Shown: positions 16,161 through 25,120, counted from the first letter of the stretch. The stretch: 64,000 nt of DNA from an uncultured Candidatus Saccharibacteria bacterium (GCA_948851665.1 CAQOWG010000003.1:17060-81059); one strand, 5' to 3'. The notes: generated from the sequence alone by a model not told the origin. Made by a program: numbers and translations.

Positions 16161-17063
16161 TCAACCTACCATTCTCACCTCACCACGTTTTTTTACCTCA
16201 ATCTTCTGCCCCCTCACTCTTACAAACTCCCCTTCCCCCTGTATTATCACTTCTGCCGGTTCTTCAAATTCCAAGACATCGCCCTCTGTCTCCGATAATG
16301 GTATCCCTTTCGTCATGCTCCTAAACATAAACCTTAGTAGCCCAAACAGCCGCCTCAATCGCTTCGTTCCGCTACCAAACTTCCCTACCTCTAGATACCA
16401 ATCTCCCCCCTTCATCACACCGCCTACCCGTGGCCCATTCACTGCTAAATAATCCGTCATACCGGTCATTTTTTGCCCATTCAGCTCAAAATCCGGCAAT
16501 ATCTGTTTACACCGATGCTTAAAGTACCAGTTCTTCAGCGCCCAAAGTGAAAAGAACCGCCCCGTTTTTCCAGTTTTTAGTTTTTCACGCACTTTTGGCT
16601 CCTCAAACACCATCGTCGAGGCAGCAAGCATCCCCACCGTCACATATCCTAATGCATAACGCCAATGTTTTTCGTCAATTCTCACTTCTAGCGGATAAAC
16701 TGATTTTATTTCGTCCGCTTCATACTTTCGCACCACCTCTTTTACACCGCCCGGCACTCCCAATATTGACCCCAAGTCATTAAAATTTCCATAGGCCAAA
16801 CCCGATAATGTTACCATCTTCTTTGACTGAATTACTGCATTTAGCGTCATCGTCACAGTCCCATCTCCACCGGTCGCCAGTACCAAATCTCCATCTATCA
16901 AAATCCCCGCCAAATCTCGGGCATTCTGTTCCAGTGAAGCCTTCTTTACCTCATATTTCCCCACCAAATATCCCCTCAATCCCCCAAGCTCGCTCAAAAC
17001 TTGCTCGCGTATTAGCGCTTGTTTAGACGAACGCGGGTTATAGACTACAACTAGTCTCTTCAC
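16161..17063 (-). CDS. Diacylglycerol kinase-family lipid kinase
   Basis: Cytosolic or membrane-associated kinase of about 300 residues that phosphorylates a lipid such as diacylglycerol. The nucleotide-binding N-terminal domain shows VVVYNPRSSK and TGGDGTVTMTLNAV, the GGDGT hallmark; GLAYGNFNDL takes the place of the usual GTxNDFA. The C-terminal beta domain includes DYLAVNGPRVGG. The start is uncertain: GTG at 17063 has GAAGG nine bases before it, while TTG at 17072 overlaps the previous stop. It follows the small membrane protein gene and probably shares its transcript. Confidence 0.8.
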   Translation of the reverse strand: MKRLVVVYNPRSSKQALIREQVLSELGGLRGYLVGKYEVKKASLEQNARDLAGILIDGDLVLATGGDGTVTMTLNAVIQSKKMVTLSGLAYGNFNDLGSILGVPGGVKEVVRKYEADEIKSVYPLEVRIDEKHWRYALGYVTVGMLAASTMVFEEPKVREKLKTGKTGRFFSLWALKNWYFKHRCKQILPDFELNGQKMTGMTDYLAVNGPRVGGVMKGGDWYLEVGKFGSGTKRLRRLFGLLRFMFRSMTKGIPLSETEGDVLEFEEPAEVIIQGEGEFVRVRGQKIEVKKRGEVRMVG

Positions 17064-17065
17064 CC

Positions 17066-17551
17066 TTAACAACCTTCATCCCTAAGAGCTGCATTGATTT
17101 CACCCGTCGACATCCCCTGATCTTTCAATTTCTGACGCTTCTCACTGCAAGTCAAATCACCCCAATCATCCTCATCCTTATCTTCGTCGCCATACTTAAT
17201 CGTTCCACCACCGTCAATCGGATTCTCATCCTGGCGGTCATCCGACGGCAAATCACTACCAGGATTCGATGGGTCTGGTACTCCCCCTGGAATCAACCAA
17301 CTCACCACCGAAAACATCACCACCCAAGCAATCAGACCAATTACTGTGTTAAGTAAGCGTTGTTTCGCTGCTGCCACTTGAGACTCGTTGTCCCGCGCCA
17401 TCAGATACATAATACCGGCCACTACCACGCCTATCACCGCCGCCGCCCCAAGACCATATGACAGAATCTTCACCACAAGCCCCAATAGCCCCTCAATCCC
17501 CAAGTCTTTATCAAGGATACTCGTCGTCTGATCAGCTAAAATCTGAAACAT
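17066..17551 (-). CDS. Two-span membrane protein, TrbC/VirB2-like layout
   Basis: 161 residues. Two hydrophobic segments (about 21-48, LGLVVKILSYGLGAAAVIGVVV, and about 66-88, LLNTVIGLIAWVVMF) are joined by a polar loop, the arrangement of TrbC/VirB2 pilin-like proteins that are common in Saccharibacteria. The C-terminal half is acidic and disordered (many Asp/Gly), then ends in a small Cys-containing segment (CSEKRQKLKDQGMS). Its role is unknown. It sits between rpoD (8 bases upstream) and the lipid kinase gene, which it nearly overlaps. Confidence 0.55.
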   Translation of the reverse strand: MFQILADQTTSILDKDLGIEGLLGLVVKILSYGLGAAAVIGVVVAGIMYLMARDNESQVAAAKQRLLNTVIGLIAWVVMFSVVSWLIPGGVPDPSNPGSDLPSDDRQDENPIDGGGTIKYGDEDKDEDDWGDLTCSEKRQKLKDQGMSTGEINAALRDEGC

Positions 17552-17558
17552 ATTCCTC

Positions 17559-18530
17559 CTACTTCAAATAACCATGTAGCTTCTTGGTTTGTTTATGTTT
17601 GCGCAATTTCGATAGCGCCTTCGCCTCAATCTGGCGAATCCGCTCCCGCGTCACTGAAAACTCATTCCCCACCTCCTCTAAAGTATGCGGGCGTCCCCCG
17701 CCAATCCCAAACCTTAACCTAATAATCTTCTGTTCACGTTCTGAAAGCGTCGTCAAAATCTCCGCAATCTGCTCTTTCAAAATCTGATTCGCTGTCGCAT
17801 CTTCTGGTGAATCCCGTTCCGAATCTTCTACAAAGTCCCCCAACACCGATTCTTCATCATCTCCATCGCGCCCCACGCTCGCATCAAGCGACGCAATATC
17901 CTGCTTAATCCGCATCACATATTCAATCTTATCGACATCCATCCCCATCGCCTGTGCAATTTCCTCATTAGTAGGCTCACGGTTCAAATCCTGAGTCAAA
18001 CGTCGCGTAGTACGCAGTACCTTGTTAATCGTTTCCACCATATGTACTGGAATCCGAATCGTACGCGCTTGATCCGCAATCGCCCGCGTAATCGCCTGAC
18101 GAATCCACCAAGTTGCATAAGTCGAAAACTTAAATCCCTTATCCGGATCAAACTTATCCACTGCACGTAGCAGACCCGTATTCCCCTCCTGGATCAAATC
18201 CAGAAAATCCAAGCCCCGACCCCCATAACGCTTTGCAATCGACACCACAAGGCGCATATTCGCCTCGGCTAACTTGTCTTTTGCTTTCTTATCACCAGCC
18301 ATCGCCTTGCGCGCCAACTCCTGTTCCTCGTCTTGGCTCAGCAACGGGATCTTGCCAATTTCTCTGAGGTACATCCGTACAGAATCATCCGCAAAAGCAT
18401 CAACATTGTCCGCCGTAATTGCTAATTCTTCATCTGAAAAATCTTCCTCGTTTGAAAGATCATCACCCAGCGGCTCCTCAAAGTCCAACTCTGTCTCTGG
18501 CGTCTTTAAGATTTCTTCTTCATCACTCAT
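17559..18530 (-). CDS. rpoD: Primary sigma factor, short sigma-70
   Basis: Housekeeping sigma factor of 323 residues. Region 1.1 is reduced to an acidic tail of about 45 residues. Region 1.2 starts at DSVRMYLREIGKIPLLS. Region 2 contains NMRLVVSIAKRYGGRGLDFLDLIQEGN and KFSTYATWWIRQAI, which reads the -10 element. Region 3 follows RIPVHMVE, and region 4 ends with the helix-turn-helix LEEVGNEFSVTRERIRQIE. TATAAT lies 8 nt before the ATG. An intact region 2.4 fits the many -10-dominated promoters seen in this window. Confidence 0.96.
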   Translation of the reverse strand: MSDEEEILKTPETELDFEEPLGDDLSNEEDFSDEELAITADNVDAFADDSVRMYLREIGKIPLLSQDEEQELARKAMAGDKKAKDKLAEANMRLVVSIAKRYGGRGLDFLDLIQEGNTGLLRAVDKFDPDKGFKFSTYATWWIRQAITRAIADQARTIRIPVHMVETINKVLRTTRRLTQDLNREPTNEEIAQAMGMDVDKIEYVMRIKQDIASLDASVGRDGDDEESVLGDFVEDSERDSPEDATANQILKEQIAEILTTLSEREQKIIRLRFGIGGGRPHTLEEVGNEFSVTRERIRQIEAKALSKLRKHKQTKKLHGYLK

Positions 18531-18638
18531 TGCCTTATATTATACTAAAATCTTGCAGCTTTTCAACCTTAAACTCATACTAACCATTATCACGACTATT
18601 TCTTTACCCGTCCCCTGTGAGTAGTTTATAATAGTACT

Positions 18639-19214
18639 ATGCGTAAATACATCCCCAAATATGCCAAGCTGATACCCGAAAACGCCGATTGCAAATTTCG
18701 AGGAAAGCTATTCGACGTCTATCAGTGGCCTCAGAAAATGTTTGACGGATCAATATCTACCTTTGAAATGCTAAAACGCCAAGATACCGTCGTGACAATT
18801 GCAATCCATAATGACAAAATTATTATTACCCACCAAAGGCAACCACGACAGGATTGGTTCTTCGATTACCCGGGTGGACGACACGATAACCTCGCCGAAA
18901 CCGAACTTGAAGCCGCCAAGCGCGAGCTACGCGAAGAAACCGGTCTAAGTTTCCAAAACTGGAAACTTGTTAATGTATGCCAGCCCTTCTCAAAGATTGA
19001 TTGGCTAGTTTATACATTCCTGGCAACGGGTCTTACCAAACAAGAACCACAAAAACTAGATTCAGGTGAAGAAATCGAAGTTATCGAAGTTACTTTTGAT
19101 GAACTATGCAAATACGCCAAAAAACCAAATGCCAAATATTTGCTACCGGAATTCCTGCAAAATATCACCACCCTTAATGAGCTAAAAAATCTACCTGCGT
19201 TATACAAATATTAA
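18639..19214 (+). CDS. NUDIX hydrolase, ADP-ribose pyrophosphatase-like
   Basis: 191 residues. The NUDIX box runs from GGRHDNLAE to REETGLSF with all canonical acidic residues (AAKRELREETG). The N-terminal segment (FRGKLFDVYQWPQKMFDGS) resembles ADP-ribose pyrophosphatases, which recycle ADP-ribose. The substrate is a guess. Base composition is more AT-rich than its neighbours. TATAAT ends exactly 6 nt before the ATG, so the mRNA is predicted leaderless. Cassette 3 lies downstream. Confidence 0.8.
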   Translation: MRKYIPKYAKLIPENADCKFRGKLFDVYQWPQKMFDGSISTFEMLKRQDTVVTIAIHNDKIIITHQRQPRQDWFFDYPGGRHDNLAETELEAAKRELREETGLSFQNWKLVNVCQPFSKIDWLVYTFLATGLTKQEPQKLDSGEEIEVIEVTFDELCKYAKKPNAKYLLPEFLQNITTLNELKNLPALYKY

Positions 19215-19263
19215 GTCTATTAGACCGCAAAGTTGCTCATCGCACCCCTGTTACACACAACCC

Positions 19264-19288
19264 CAACTAGTAACGCCGTTACAAGTTG
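19264..19288. repeat. 25-nt palindrome, family P25, copy 1
   Basis: CAACTAGTAAC, GCC, GTTACAAGTTG form a hairpin with one mismatch and a 3-base loop. A run of 17 bases (TAACGCCGTTACAAGTT) is identical in the second copy at 60321-60345, which lies inside tlyA. This copy abuts the 3' end of cassette 3. Confidence 0.65.
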
Positions 19289-19291
19289 CCC

Positions 19292-19549
19292 CGCAGCGCA
19301 AAGCAAAGCCGCTACCACGGAAATGGTTATGCTGGACGAGGACATTACCGGCCCACGTACTCAGGTTGTGCCCACTGGTAGCTGACCCAGCCGTGCTAGA
19401 CCACCAGAAGCCATTCGTCGTACGTGCGTAGAGGTAGCCGTAGGAACGGTGGTAGTCGCCAGTACGCAGGAACTGGAGAGGCCATTCATTAAGACGGTTG
19501 TAGTTGGGGGTGCTGGCGTGGCCGCACGGCCCGGAGCACGAGGTCGAGA
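19292..19549 (-). repeat. Silent surface-domain cassette 3
   Basis: A long copy. Its minus-strand reading begins STSCSGPCGHASTPNYN, continues RLNEWPLQFLRTG, YARTTNGFWWSSTAGSAT and ends GSGFALRC. No start codon is present. From its middle to the conserved end it is the same as cassette 6 (43930-44155) over about 207 bases apart from one change near the 3' end, including all variable codons, so the two arose from one recent copying event. It lies between the NUDIX gene and the dnaG stop. Confidence 0.88.
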
Positions 19550-19582
19550 AAGACTATTGCTAGCCCACATTACCCCAAACCC

Positions 19583-21202
19583 TTACCCAGCTTTCTTCAG
19601 CGCCATAATCTTGCGCAAAATCTCCGCACTTTTTTCTTCCTCCCCTCGTTCCTCTGCCCGTGCCAACTCTTCCGTCAGCATCGCTACCTCTTGTTTATTC
19701 ATTTCCTGCTTGTAACGCACCAATAATTGTTGCGCCTCTTGTTCCAACACATCACTTTTCCACCCCTTGTATCTAGTCTCAAACACCAATTCCAGCTCTG
19801 CCTTCCGCGCCTCATCTTCTGGCAGTTCTACCCCCTTCACGCTCGTCACTCCACCATAAAGCACAATAGCTTGCAAGTTATCCCGCACTCCTTTCAAAAT
19901 GTCTGACTTCTGTTCCAATGCTACTTTTTTCAGACGTCTTTTCGGCCCATCATCAATCTTTTTTGCCCTCAGATCTTCCACCGAGCAATCCAGCCTTCGC
20001 GCCACCAGCTGCTCATAATGCTTTCGCTCTACTGCATCTCGCACATATTTGAGCAATTTCATTGCTTTATCCGAATACTCTCGCTTCCCCACCCCTGAGC
20101 TCAAATCCAAATTCTCCTCAAACTTATCCAGCAAAAAATCCACCGCAGGCTGACACTTCTTCACCGCCTCTTGCCAAGCTTCTCTCCCTTTCTTCTGAAT
20201 TAACTCATCTGGATCCTTCGCCCCCTGATAATCATTTATCACCGAAAGGTTTATTCCCAAATCCCCCGCCATCATAATCGCCCGTTCAGTCGCTTTCACC
20301 CCTGCTTCATCCCCGTCATATGCCAATCGCACGTCCGGAGTTAGTCGCGACAGTGCCTTTAGGTGTAGTTCTGTCATCGCCGTCCCCGATGTCGCAACCG
20401 CTTCCCGTACCCCCGCCTGGTGTGAAGAAATCACATCCATGTTCCCCTCTACAATCACCACAAAACCATTCTTGCGAATCGCCTCCTTTGCCTGACTCAA
20501 TCCAAACACAAACCTACTCTTATTAAATAATAATGTATCCGACGTATTTAAATATTTCGGCTCTCCCTCACCAATCACCCTCGCCGTATAGCCAATCACC
20601 CCTTGCGTATCAATAAACGGCACCATCATCCGTCCCCGGAACATATCCCCACCAAACCTGTTCAATAGCCCCGCCGTTTCCATTTCCGCCTTCGTAAATC
20701 CCCGTTTCACTAAAAAATCCGTCAATGCTTTTCCAGTATTCGGCGCATAACCAATCCGAAAATCCAACACCGTCCCCTTCGTCATCGCTCGCTTCTGCAT
20801 TGCATATTTGATAACAGTTGGATTCTTCGTCAAACAAAACTGATAGAATTTCGTCGCCAGCTCCAGCGCTTCTTTCGCGCGCGTTTTTTGCTGTGCCACC
20901 TTTTTGTCGCCGCCCTTGTATTTATTTAGCTCCACCCCCGCCTGTGCTGCCAATTTTTCCAACGCTTCCGGAAACGAAATCCCCTCCACTTCCATCACAA
21001 ATGCAAAAATATCTCCACCCTTATTTGCCGAGAAATCATGCCAAATCCCCTTCTCTGGCGACACCATGAAACTCGGCGTCTTATCTACCCCCCACGGCGA
21101 TCGCCCTTTCAACGTCCGCCCCGCACGTTTCAACTCCACATATTGCGAAACCACATCCTCCACCAGCAGACGCGCCCGAATTTCCTCCTTCGCATCATCC
21201 AT
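19583..21202 (-). CDS. dnaG: DNA primase lacking zinc ligands
   Basis: Synthesises RNA primers for replication; 539 residues from the ATG at 21202. The N-terminal domain keeps the CHC2 fold pattern (TPSFMVSPEKGIWHDF) but all zinc ligands are replaced: SPWGVD where C-x2-H is expected, and HDFSAN where CxxC is expected. The TOPRIM core is intact, with VEGNMDVISSHQAG and LAYDGDEAG. The C-terminal DnaB-binding part is helical. TATAAT ends 6 nt before the ATG, predicting a leaderless mRNA; longer in-frame starts would lie inside the promoter. A terminator for pyrH sits just upstream. Confidence 0.93.
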   Translation of the reverse strand: MDDAKEEIRARLLVEDVVSQYVELKRAGRTLKGRSPWGVDKTPSFMVSPEKGIWHDFSANKGGDIFAFVMEVEGISFPEALEKLAAQAGVELNKYKGGDKKVAQQKTRAKEALELATKFYQFCLTKNPTVIKYAMQKRAMTKGTVLDFRIGYAPNTGKALTDFLVKRGFTKAEMETAGLLNRFGGDMFRGRMMVPFIDTQGVIGYTARVIGEGEPKYLNTSDTLLFNKSRFVFGLSQAKEAIRKNGFVVIVEGNMDVISSHQAGVREAVATSGTAMTELHLKALSRLTPDVRLAYDGDEAGVKATERAIMMAGDLGINLSVINDYQGAKDPDELIQKKGREAWQEAVKKCQPAVDFLLDKFEENLDLSSGVGKREYSDKAMKLLKYVRDAVERKHYEQLVARRLDCSVEDLRAKKIDDGPKRRLKKVALEQKSDILKGVRDNLQAIVLYGGVTSVKGVELPEDEARKAELELVFETRYKGWKSDVLEQEAQQLLVRYKQEMNKQEVAMLTEELARAEERGEEEKSAEILRKIMALKKAG

Positions 21203-21221
21203 ACCCCTATTATAGCACGAA

Positions 21222-21246
21222 AAAGCCCCGATACTATCGGGGCTCT
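21222..21246 (-). terminator. Intrinsic terminator of pyrH
   Basis: On the minus strand GCCCCGAT/ATCGGGGC with a 3-base loop is followed by TTTTT. It separates pyrH from the dnaG promoter, which begins about 10 bases further. Confidence 0.88.
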
Positions 21247-21266
21247 TCAAAATCGCATTTGGGCGC

Positions 21267-21977
21267 TTATTTTATGACAGTTCCAACAAACTCTTTGCCT
21301 TCCAGAATCGCCATTGTGTTCTCAATGTCTGTACCACGAGCACAAATCACCCGAATTCCGGCTTCCTCTGCCAGTTTTGAGGCAATCGGGTCAAACGGCT
21401 TATTCATTCCCGGCGTCCAAGTCTCACCGACCATCTTTCGGAAATCCGCCCATGAAATCTCATCGAGCGGCTTCGCATCCGGATTCTCTTTCGGATCATC
21501 GTCATAAACTTTCTCAATATTGGAAAGGTTTATCACTGTGTCTGCACCAAGCCCCTGCGCCAATACCACTGCATCCTTGTCGCTGGAATACCCCGGCATA
21601 TAGCCACTCCCTACCAGAATTCTTCCCGAAAAATTCACCACGCCTTCCGGGTTCGTCACAACTTCATCTCGACACAAATCGCCAAAGATTTCCTTCAGGA
21701 GCTGCGCATTGATTCGCGTCGCCATGATTCCCAACCAATCCTGACCATCTTCAAAACGTTCCCTACCCACAGTTTCCCCAGTCTCGGCAAACACACTCCG
21801 AAGTACCTTCTGGTAAACCCGCGCCGGTGCACCGCCCCCTGCCACAAAGACCAATCTCTCTTCCGGATTCTCCTTCAGCCAGTTTCTCACCCTCATACTA
21901 AACTGTGCAAGAAATCCCACATCCGGCTCACCCGGATTGATGATTGACCCCCCGATACTTAAAACCGTCATTCCCAT
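21267..21977 (-). CDS. pyrH: UMP kinase
   Basis: Phosphorylates UMP to UDP for pyrimidine nucleotide supply. The 236-residue amino-acid-kinase fold shows VLSIGGSI at the start, FVAGGGAPAR, GADTVINLSNIEKVYDDDP and a C-terminal TDIENTMAILEGK. Details such as the N-terminus and YDDDPKENPDAKP resemble the archaeal-type UMP kinases more than the E. coli one. Two ATG codons compete (21977 and 21971). TAGAAT lies upstream with a 9-nt spacer to the first. A terminator follows directly, so it appears monocistronic. Confidence 0.88.
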   Translation of the reverse strand: MGMTVLSIGGSIINPGEPDVGFLAQFSMRVRNWLKENPEERLVFVAGGGAPARVYQKVLRSVFAETGETVGRERFEDGQDWLGIMATRINAQLLKEIFGDLCRDEVVTNPEGVVNFSGRILVGSGYMPGYSSDKDAVVLAQGLGADTVINLSNIEKVYDDDPKENPDAKPLDEISWADFRKMVGETWTPGMNKPFDPIASKLAEEAGIRVICARGTDIENTMAILEGKEFVGTVIK

Positions 21978-22038
21978 ATTACCCCTATTCTACCATACTT
22001 TTCTTGGCACCAAAACCATATTCTGCTATAATAAGCAT

Positions 22039-22656
22039 ATGAATAATCTTGAGTATCTCAATCACATCTCTCAGACTTCTCGTCCTGTTGCTCACAGAAA
22101 AGCCTCTGGTCCTAAATCCGGCCTCATCTCCAAGATTCTTCTCGGTGGTCTTGCTGCCCTCGCCGTTATTGGTGTTATCGCCTTCATCATCAACCTCACT
22201 AAACCCGACACCGATAAATACATCAATCAGCTCTATTATCGCACTACTAGCTTCAATTCAGTTCTTGAAAATTACAACCGTTATCTCAAATCTTCCGATC
22301 TACGTGCCATCGCCAATTCCCTCTCTGGCGCCCTTACTGGTGCGACTTCCAGCCTCGACGCTTATTACACTCAAAACAATCAAAAACCCGGTAATTACAC
22401 CGAAAAATTCCTTGCCGAAGAAGCTCCCACCTATACCGAACTCGAGACCACCCTCCGCAACGCCAAACTTAATGGTCTTCTCGATCGCATCTATGTCGCC
22501 CAAACCCAGCTCCAAGTTTCTCTTCTTCTTACTCTCATCGCCCAAACTTACGAGCGTACCAAAGACCCCTATCTAGTTCAAACCCTCAATACCTATTCTA
22601 CCAATCTCACCCTAATCAAACAAAAACTTGAAGCCTATTCCAACCCTGGCGACTAG
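22039..22656 (+). CDS. Single-span membrane-anchored hypothetical protein
   Basis: 205 residues, not recognised. A cytoplasmic N-terminus of about 33 residues is followed by one membrane span (ILLGGLAALAVIGVIAFII) and an outer helical domain rich in Asn, Thr, Tyr and Leu (residues 60-205). The frame stays open upstream, but TATAAT at 22027-22032 followed by six bases and ATG supports the start at 22039 and a leaderless mRNA. mscL follows under its own promoter. It may be a cell-envelope protein. Confidence 0.65.
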   Translation: MNNLEYLNHISQTSRPVAHRKASGPKSGLISKILLGGLAALAVIGVIAFIINLTKPDTDKYINQLYYRTTSFNSVLENYNRYLKSSDLRAIANSLSGALTGATSSLDAYYTQNNQKPGNYTEKFLAEEAPTYTELETTLRNAKLNGLLDRIYVAQTQLQVSLLLTLIAQTYERTKDPYLVQTLNTYSTNLTLIKQKLEAYSNPGD

Positions 22657-22677
22657 GTTTTATGTTATAATCACACC

Positions 22678-23100
22678 ATGACTAATCCTGACCCTATCAA
22701 AAAAATCGCCGAAAGCTCCTTCATGAAAGAATTCCGTGAATTCATCAACCGCGGTAATGTTATGGACCTCGCCATCGGTGTCGCTGTTGGTGGCGCTTTT
22801 ACCGCCATTGTTAAATCTCTTGTAGATGACATGATTATGCCCATCACTAGTCTCCTCGCCGGCGGGCTCGATTTTTCCACCCTTTCTCTTGACATCCCTA
22901 ATATCTTTGGAGCCAACTCTGTCGCTCATATCGCCTACGGCAACTTCCTCCAAAACGTTGTCAACTTCCTCATTATCGCTTTTACTATTTTCATTATCGT
23001 CCGACTCATCAATCGCATGAATCGTAAACACGACAAAGATGTCGCTGACGCTAAAAACGAAGCCAAGGCAGAAGCCACCAAAAAGAATTCTAAAGGCTAA
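22678..23100 (+). CDS. mscL: Large-conductance mechanosensitive channel
   Basis: Membrane pore that opens on osmotic downshock. The 140-residue sequence has the MscL signature: MKEFREFINRGNVMDLAIGV, then VGGAFTAIVKSLVDDMIMP in the first span, and a second span with VVNFLIIAFTIFIIVRL. A charged Lys/Ala C-terminal helix closes it. TATAAT ends 6 nt before the ATG, predicting a leaderless mRNA. Its 3' end overlaps the convergent gene at 23090-23704 by 11 bases. Confidence 0.95.
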   Translation: MTNPDPIKKIAESSFMKEFREFINRGNVMDLAIGVAVGGAFTAIVKSLVDDMIMPITSLLAGGLDFSTLSLDIPNIFGANSVAHIAYGNFLQNVVNFLIIAFTIFIIVRLINRMNRKHDKDVADAKNEAKAEATKKNSKG

Positions 23101-23704
23101 CCCGTTCGCGCGCTACTATCATTACAAGTAAAAACGCCAAAATATAACTTGATTCCCAAACCAGAATCGCCGGTGTAAACCATGCCCCGTTCGTTAAATA
23201 TCCCAATACGCTCACAATCGCAAACATCAGATATACCACTCCCAGCGCCCGCGTACCAGTACTTGCTGTTCGGTTCAATACCATCAGCAACACAATTAAC
23301 GCCATCATGACAAACATCGTCCGTGACGCCACTTCATGCATTCGACTCACTAAACTCACGTGCCCCATATAGTCCGCATAATAAACCGGACAAACCGACA
23401 GCCATACAAACGCCACCGCTAAAATCACTACTAAATGGTAATAAATCCGTGGCATCTGCCACACCTGACCCACTTGCCACAAGTAGTATCCTATTAGCAG
23501 CACCGTCACAAAATTCAGTACTGCGAACATCACCGCCGCCCACGTAGACGTTCCCACATAATAGCTAATCGTATTCCCTAACGCCCATGCTTGCGCTCGC
23601 CCCATATACGCCTCTGAAAGAATTCCTCGCACCACCGCGACACCACCCCCCACCAGAAACGTCCCCAACGCCGCTAGAATCGGCCACCTCTTTACATCCC
23701 TCAT
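23090..23704 (-). CDS. Polytopic membrane protein, unknown
   Basis: 204 residues with about six hydrophobic segments spread over the whole length (for example AALGTFLVGGGVAVVRGIL, MFAVLNFVTVLLIGYYLW, MMALIVLLMVL). No family is recognised and no catalytic motif is visible. Its ATG overlaps the stop of the small YjbR-like gene (ATGA), and that gene overlaps orn in the same way, so orn and these two genes form one coupled operon. Confidence 0.6.
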   Translation of the reverse strand: MRDVKRWPILAALGTFLVGGGVAVVRGILSEAYMGRAQAWALGNTISYYVGTSTWAAVMFAVLNFVTVLLIGYYLWQVGQVWQMPRIYYHLVVILAVAFVWLSVCPVYYADYMGHVSLVSRMHEVASRTMFVMMALIVLLMVLNRTASTGTRALGVVYLMFAIVSVLGYLTNGAWFTPAILVWESSYILAFLLVMIVARERVSL

Positions 23705-24009
23705 CTCAACTCTTTCGTCAAATTGTAGCTAAGTCTTACTAAATCTTCCATCTCATCTTCAGATAACTGCCCGCTCACCACCACCTCAATCCCCCCCTTA
23801 CCAAAATAGCGACTCTCCATTACGCTTTCATACTTCTCTCTGAGTAAACCCGCCAAATTACGCTCCGACCGCACCTCGATCGTATTACCACGATCCACCA
23901 AAAACGCCTTTCCGCCTGGTGTTCTGTAAATCACCTGCATTTTTTGATTTTCTGTACGATTCTCCGTTTCATACTCCCCGATCCCACTAATTTTCCCGAG
24001 TTCAATCAT
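23701..24009 (-). CDS. MmcQ/YjbR-like small protein
   Basis: 102 residues. The pattern KAFLVDRGNTIEVRSERNLAGLLREKYESV, then a Tyr-Phe-Gly-Lys turn and EDLVRLSYNLTKEL at the end, resembles the second half of the MmcQ/YjbR family (CyaY-like fold, possible DNA binding). The N-terminal strand is short, so this is a compact or partial member. The assignment is tentative. It is coupled on both sides by 4-base ATGA overlaps (with orn and with the membrane protein gene). Confidence 0.5.
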   Translation of the reverse strand: MIELGKISGIGEYETENRTENQKMQVIYRTPGGKAFLVDRGNTIEVRSERNLAGLLREKYESVMESRYFGKGGIEVVVSGQLSEDEMEDLVRLSYNLTKELR

Positions 24010-24536
24010 TTTAGCATCTCCGTATAGTACTTTAATTCCTCGATTGATCCTCGAATGTCATCTAATGCCCTATGCTCTTCACGTTTTGTAAACTTCTTCC
24101 GTCGCGCTCCCTCCATGTAAACTTTCCAAGCACTCACATCAAGCATTCGATAGTGTAGTCGTTTCGCTAGCTCTGGCCATTCTCGGTCAATAAATTTCCG
24201 GTCCTGATGTATTGAATTCCCCGCCAGAATCACTTCTTTGCCAAACCATTGGTCAACAAATTTTAATAACTCCGCTTCCACTTCCTTCGCGCTTTTTCCA
24301 GTCTTGTTTTGCGCTATCAAAGCATCCCGGCTATCGCTATTCCGTTCCCAAAACTCCCCCACCATCCGTGTCTGCATCAATGCTTCCGGCACTTTTACCA
24401 CTGCCGTCATTTCTGCACCCGACATCGGTTCAAGATCCCATCCCGTAGCAATCGCCGCCACCTCTAAAATCCGATCTTTCTCCGGTTCAAGTCCTGTCAT
24501 CTCCAGGTCAACCCATAGCAATTTAGCCTTTTTCAT
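24006..24536 (-). CDS. orn: Oligoribonuclease
   Basis: 3'-5' exoribonuclease that degrades 2-5 nt RNA fragments. 176 residues with the DEDDh sites: WVDLEMTGL (Asp, Glu) near residue 7, HQDRKFIDREWP (Asp) near 110, and EEHRALDDI (His, Asp) near 155. The frame opens at 24563, but TATAAT ends exactly 6 nt before the ATG at 24536, so that is the start and the mRNA is predicted leaderless. It heads a three-gene coupled operon. Confidence 0.93.
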   Translation of the reverse strand: MKKAKLLWVDLEMTGLEPEKDRILEVAAIATGWDLEPMSGAEMTAVVKVPEALMQTRMVGEFWERNSDSRDALIAQNKTGKSAKEVEAELLKFVDQWFGKEVILAGNSIHQDRKFIDREWPELAKRLHYRMLDVSAWKVYMEGARRKKFTKREEHRALDDIRGSIEELKYYTEMLK

Positions 24537-24605
24537 GTCCACATTATACCCTAAACCTATCACCCCGGCAACATCACATCAATGTCAATTTCGTAATATA
24601 TAGCG

Positions 24606-24824
24606 CACCCCCAACTACAATCGTATTAATGAATGGCCTCTCCAGTTCCTGCGTACTGGCTACTACCACCGTTCCGAAGGTTACCTCGGCGGACGTATGG
24701 CGGGTGGCTACTGGTGGTCTGGCACGGCTGGTTCTGCTACCTCCGGGCGCAACCTGAGTACATGGACCGATCTCGTCAATGCCCAGGATAACCTTTTCCG
24801 TGGCTTCGGTTTTGCTCTGCGCTG
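24606..24824 (+). repeat. Silent surface-domain cassette 4
   Basis: One of two plus-strand copies. It reads NYNRINEWPLQFLRTG, HRSEGYL, MAGGYWWSGTAGSAT, NLSTWTD and ends FGFALRW; the usual final Cys is Trp and the reading then runs to a stop at 24859-24861. RTT is replaced by RMA. No start codon or promoter is present. It lies between the divergent promoter of orn and the 3' end of the gene at 24863-25120. Confidence 0.85.
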
Positions 24825-24862
24825 GGTAAGCCATCATTACACAAATATAGAAGACTCTTAAT

Positions 24863-25120
24863 CTATAAAACAGTGAAAGTACCCTTTGCAAAAACTTCTG
24901 CGACGGGAATACCTTGGTCTAAAAGACGCTGGATAATAGCACCAGCAACGGCCGAAAGTAAAAGTTTCGCCGTAAAAGAAAGGTCGGTAAGTAGTTCAAT
25001 TTGAGTAGCTTCCATTTTGCCAAGAGAGTAGGTTTTACCCGCAAGTTCGCCGAAGCGCTCATCGGCAACCCAAACAATCGTGCCTTTATGTGAGTCGATT
25101 TGATACTCAATTGTAGCCAT
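24863..25120 (-). CDS. Small hypothetical protein
   Basis: 85 residues, not recognised. An N-terminal beta segment with charged residues (MATIEYQIDSHKGTIVWV) is followed by an amphipathic helix (LTDLSFTAKLLLSAVAGAIIQRLL). It is probably a real gene because TATAAT ends exactly 6 nt before the ATG, the pattern of genes here. Its plus strand is G-rich, opposite to flanking genes on the same strand, which suggests recent acquisition or inversion. It is flanked by cassettes 4 and 5. Confidence 0.6.
   Translation of the reverse strand: MATIEYQIDSHKGTIVWVADERFGELAGKTYSLGKMEATQIELLTDLSFTAKLLLSAVAGAIIQRLLDQGIPVAEVFAKGTFTVL

Noticed and set aside
21937..22038. N-terminal extension of the gene at 22039
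   Set aside because: The TATAAT at 22027-22032 lies inside it and points to the ATG at 22039.
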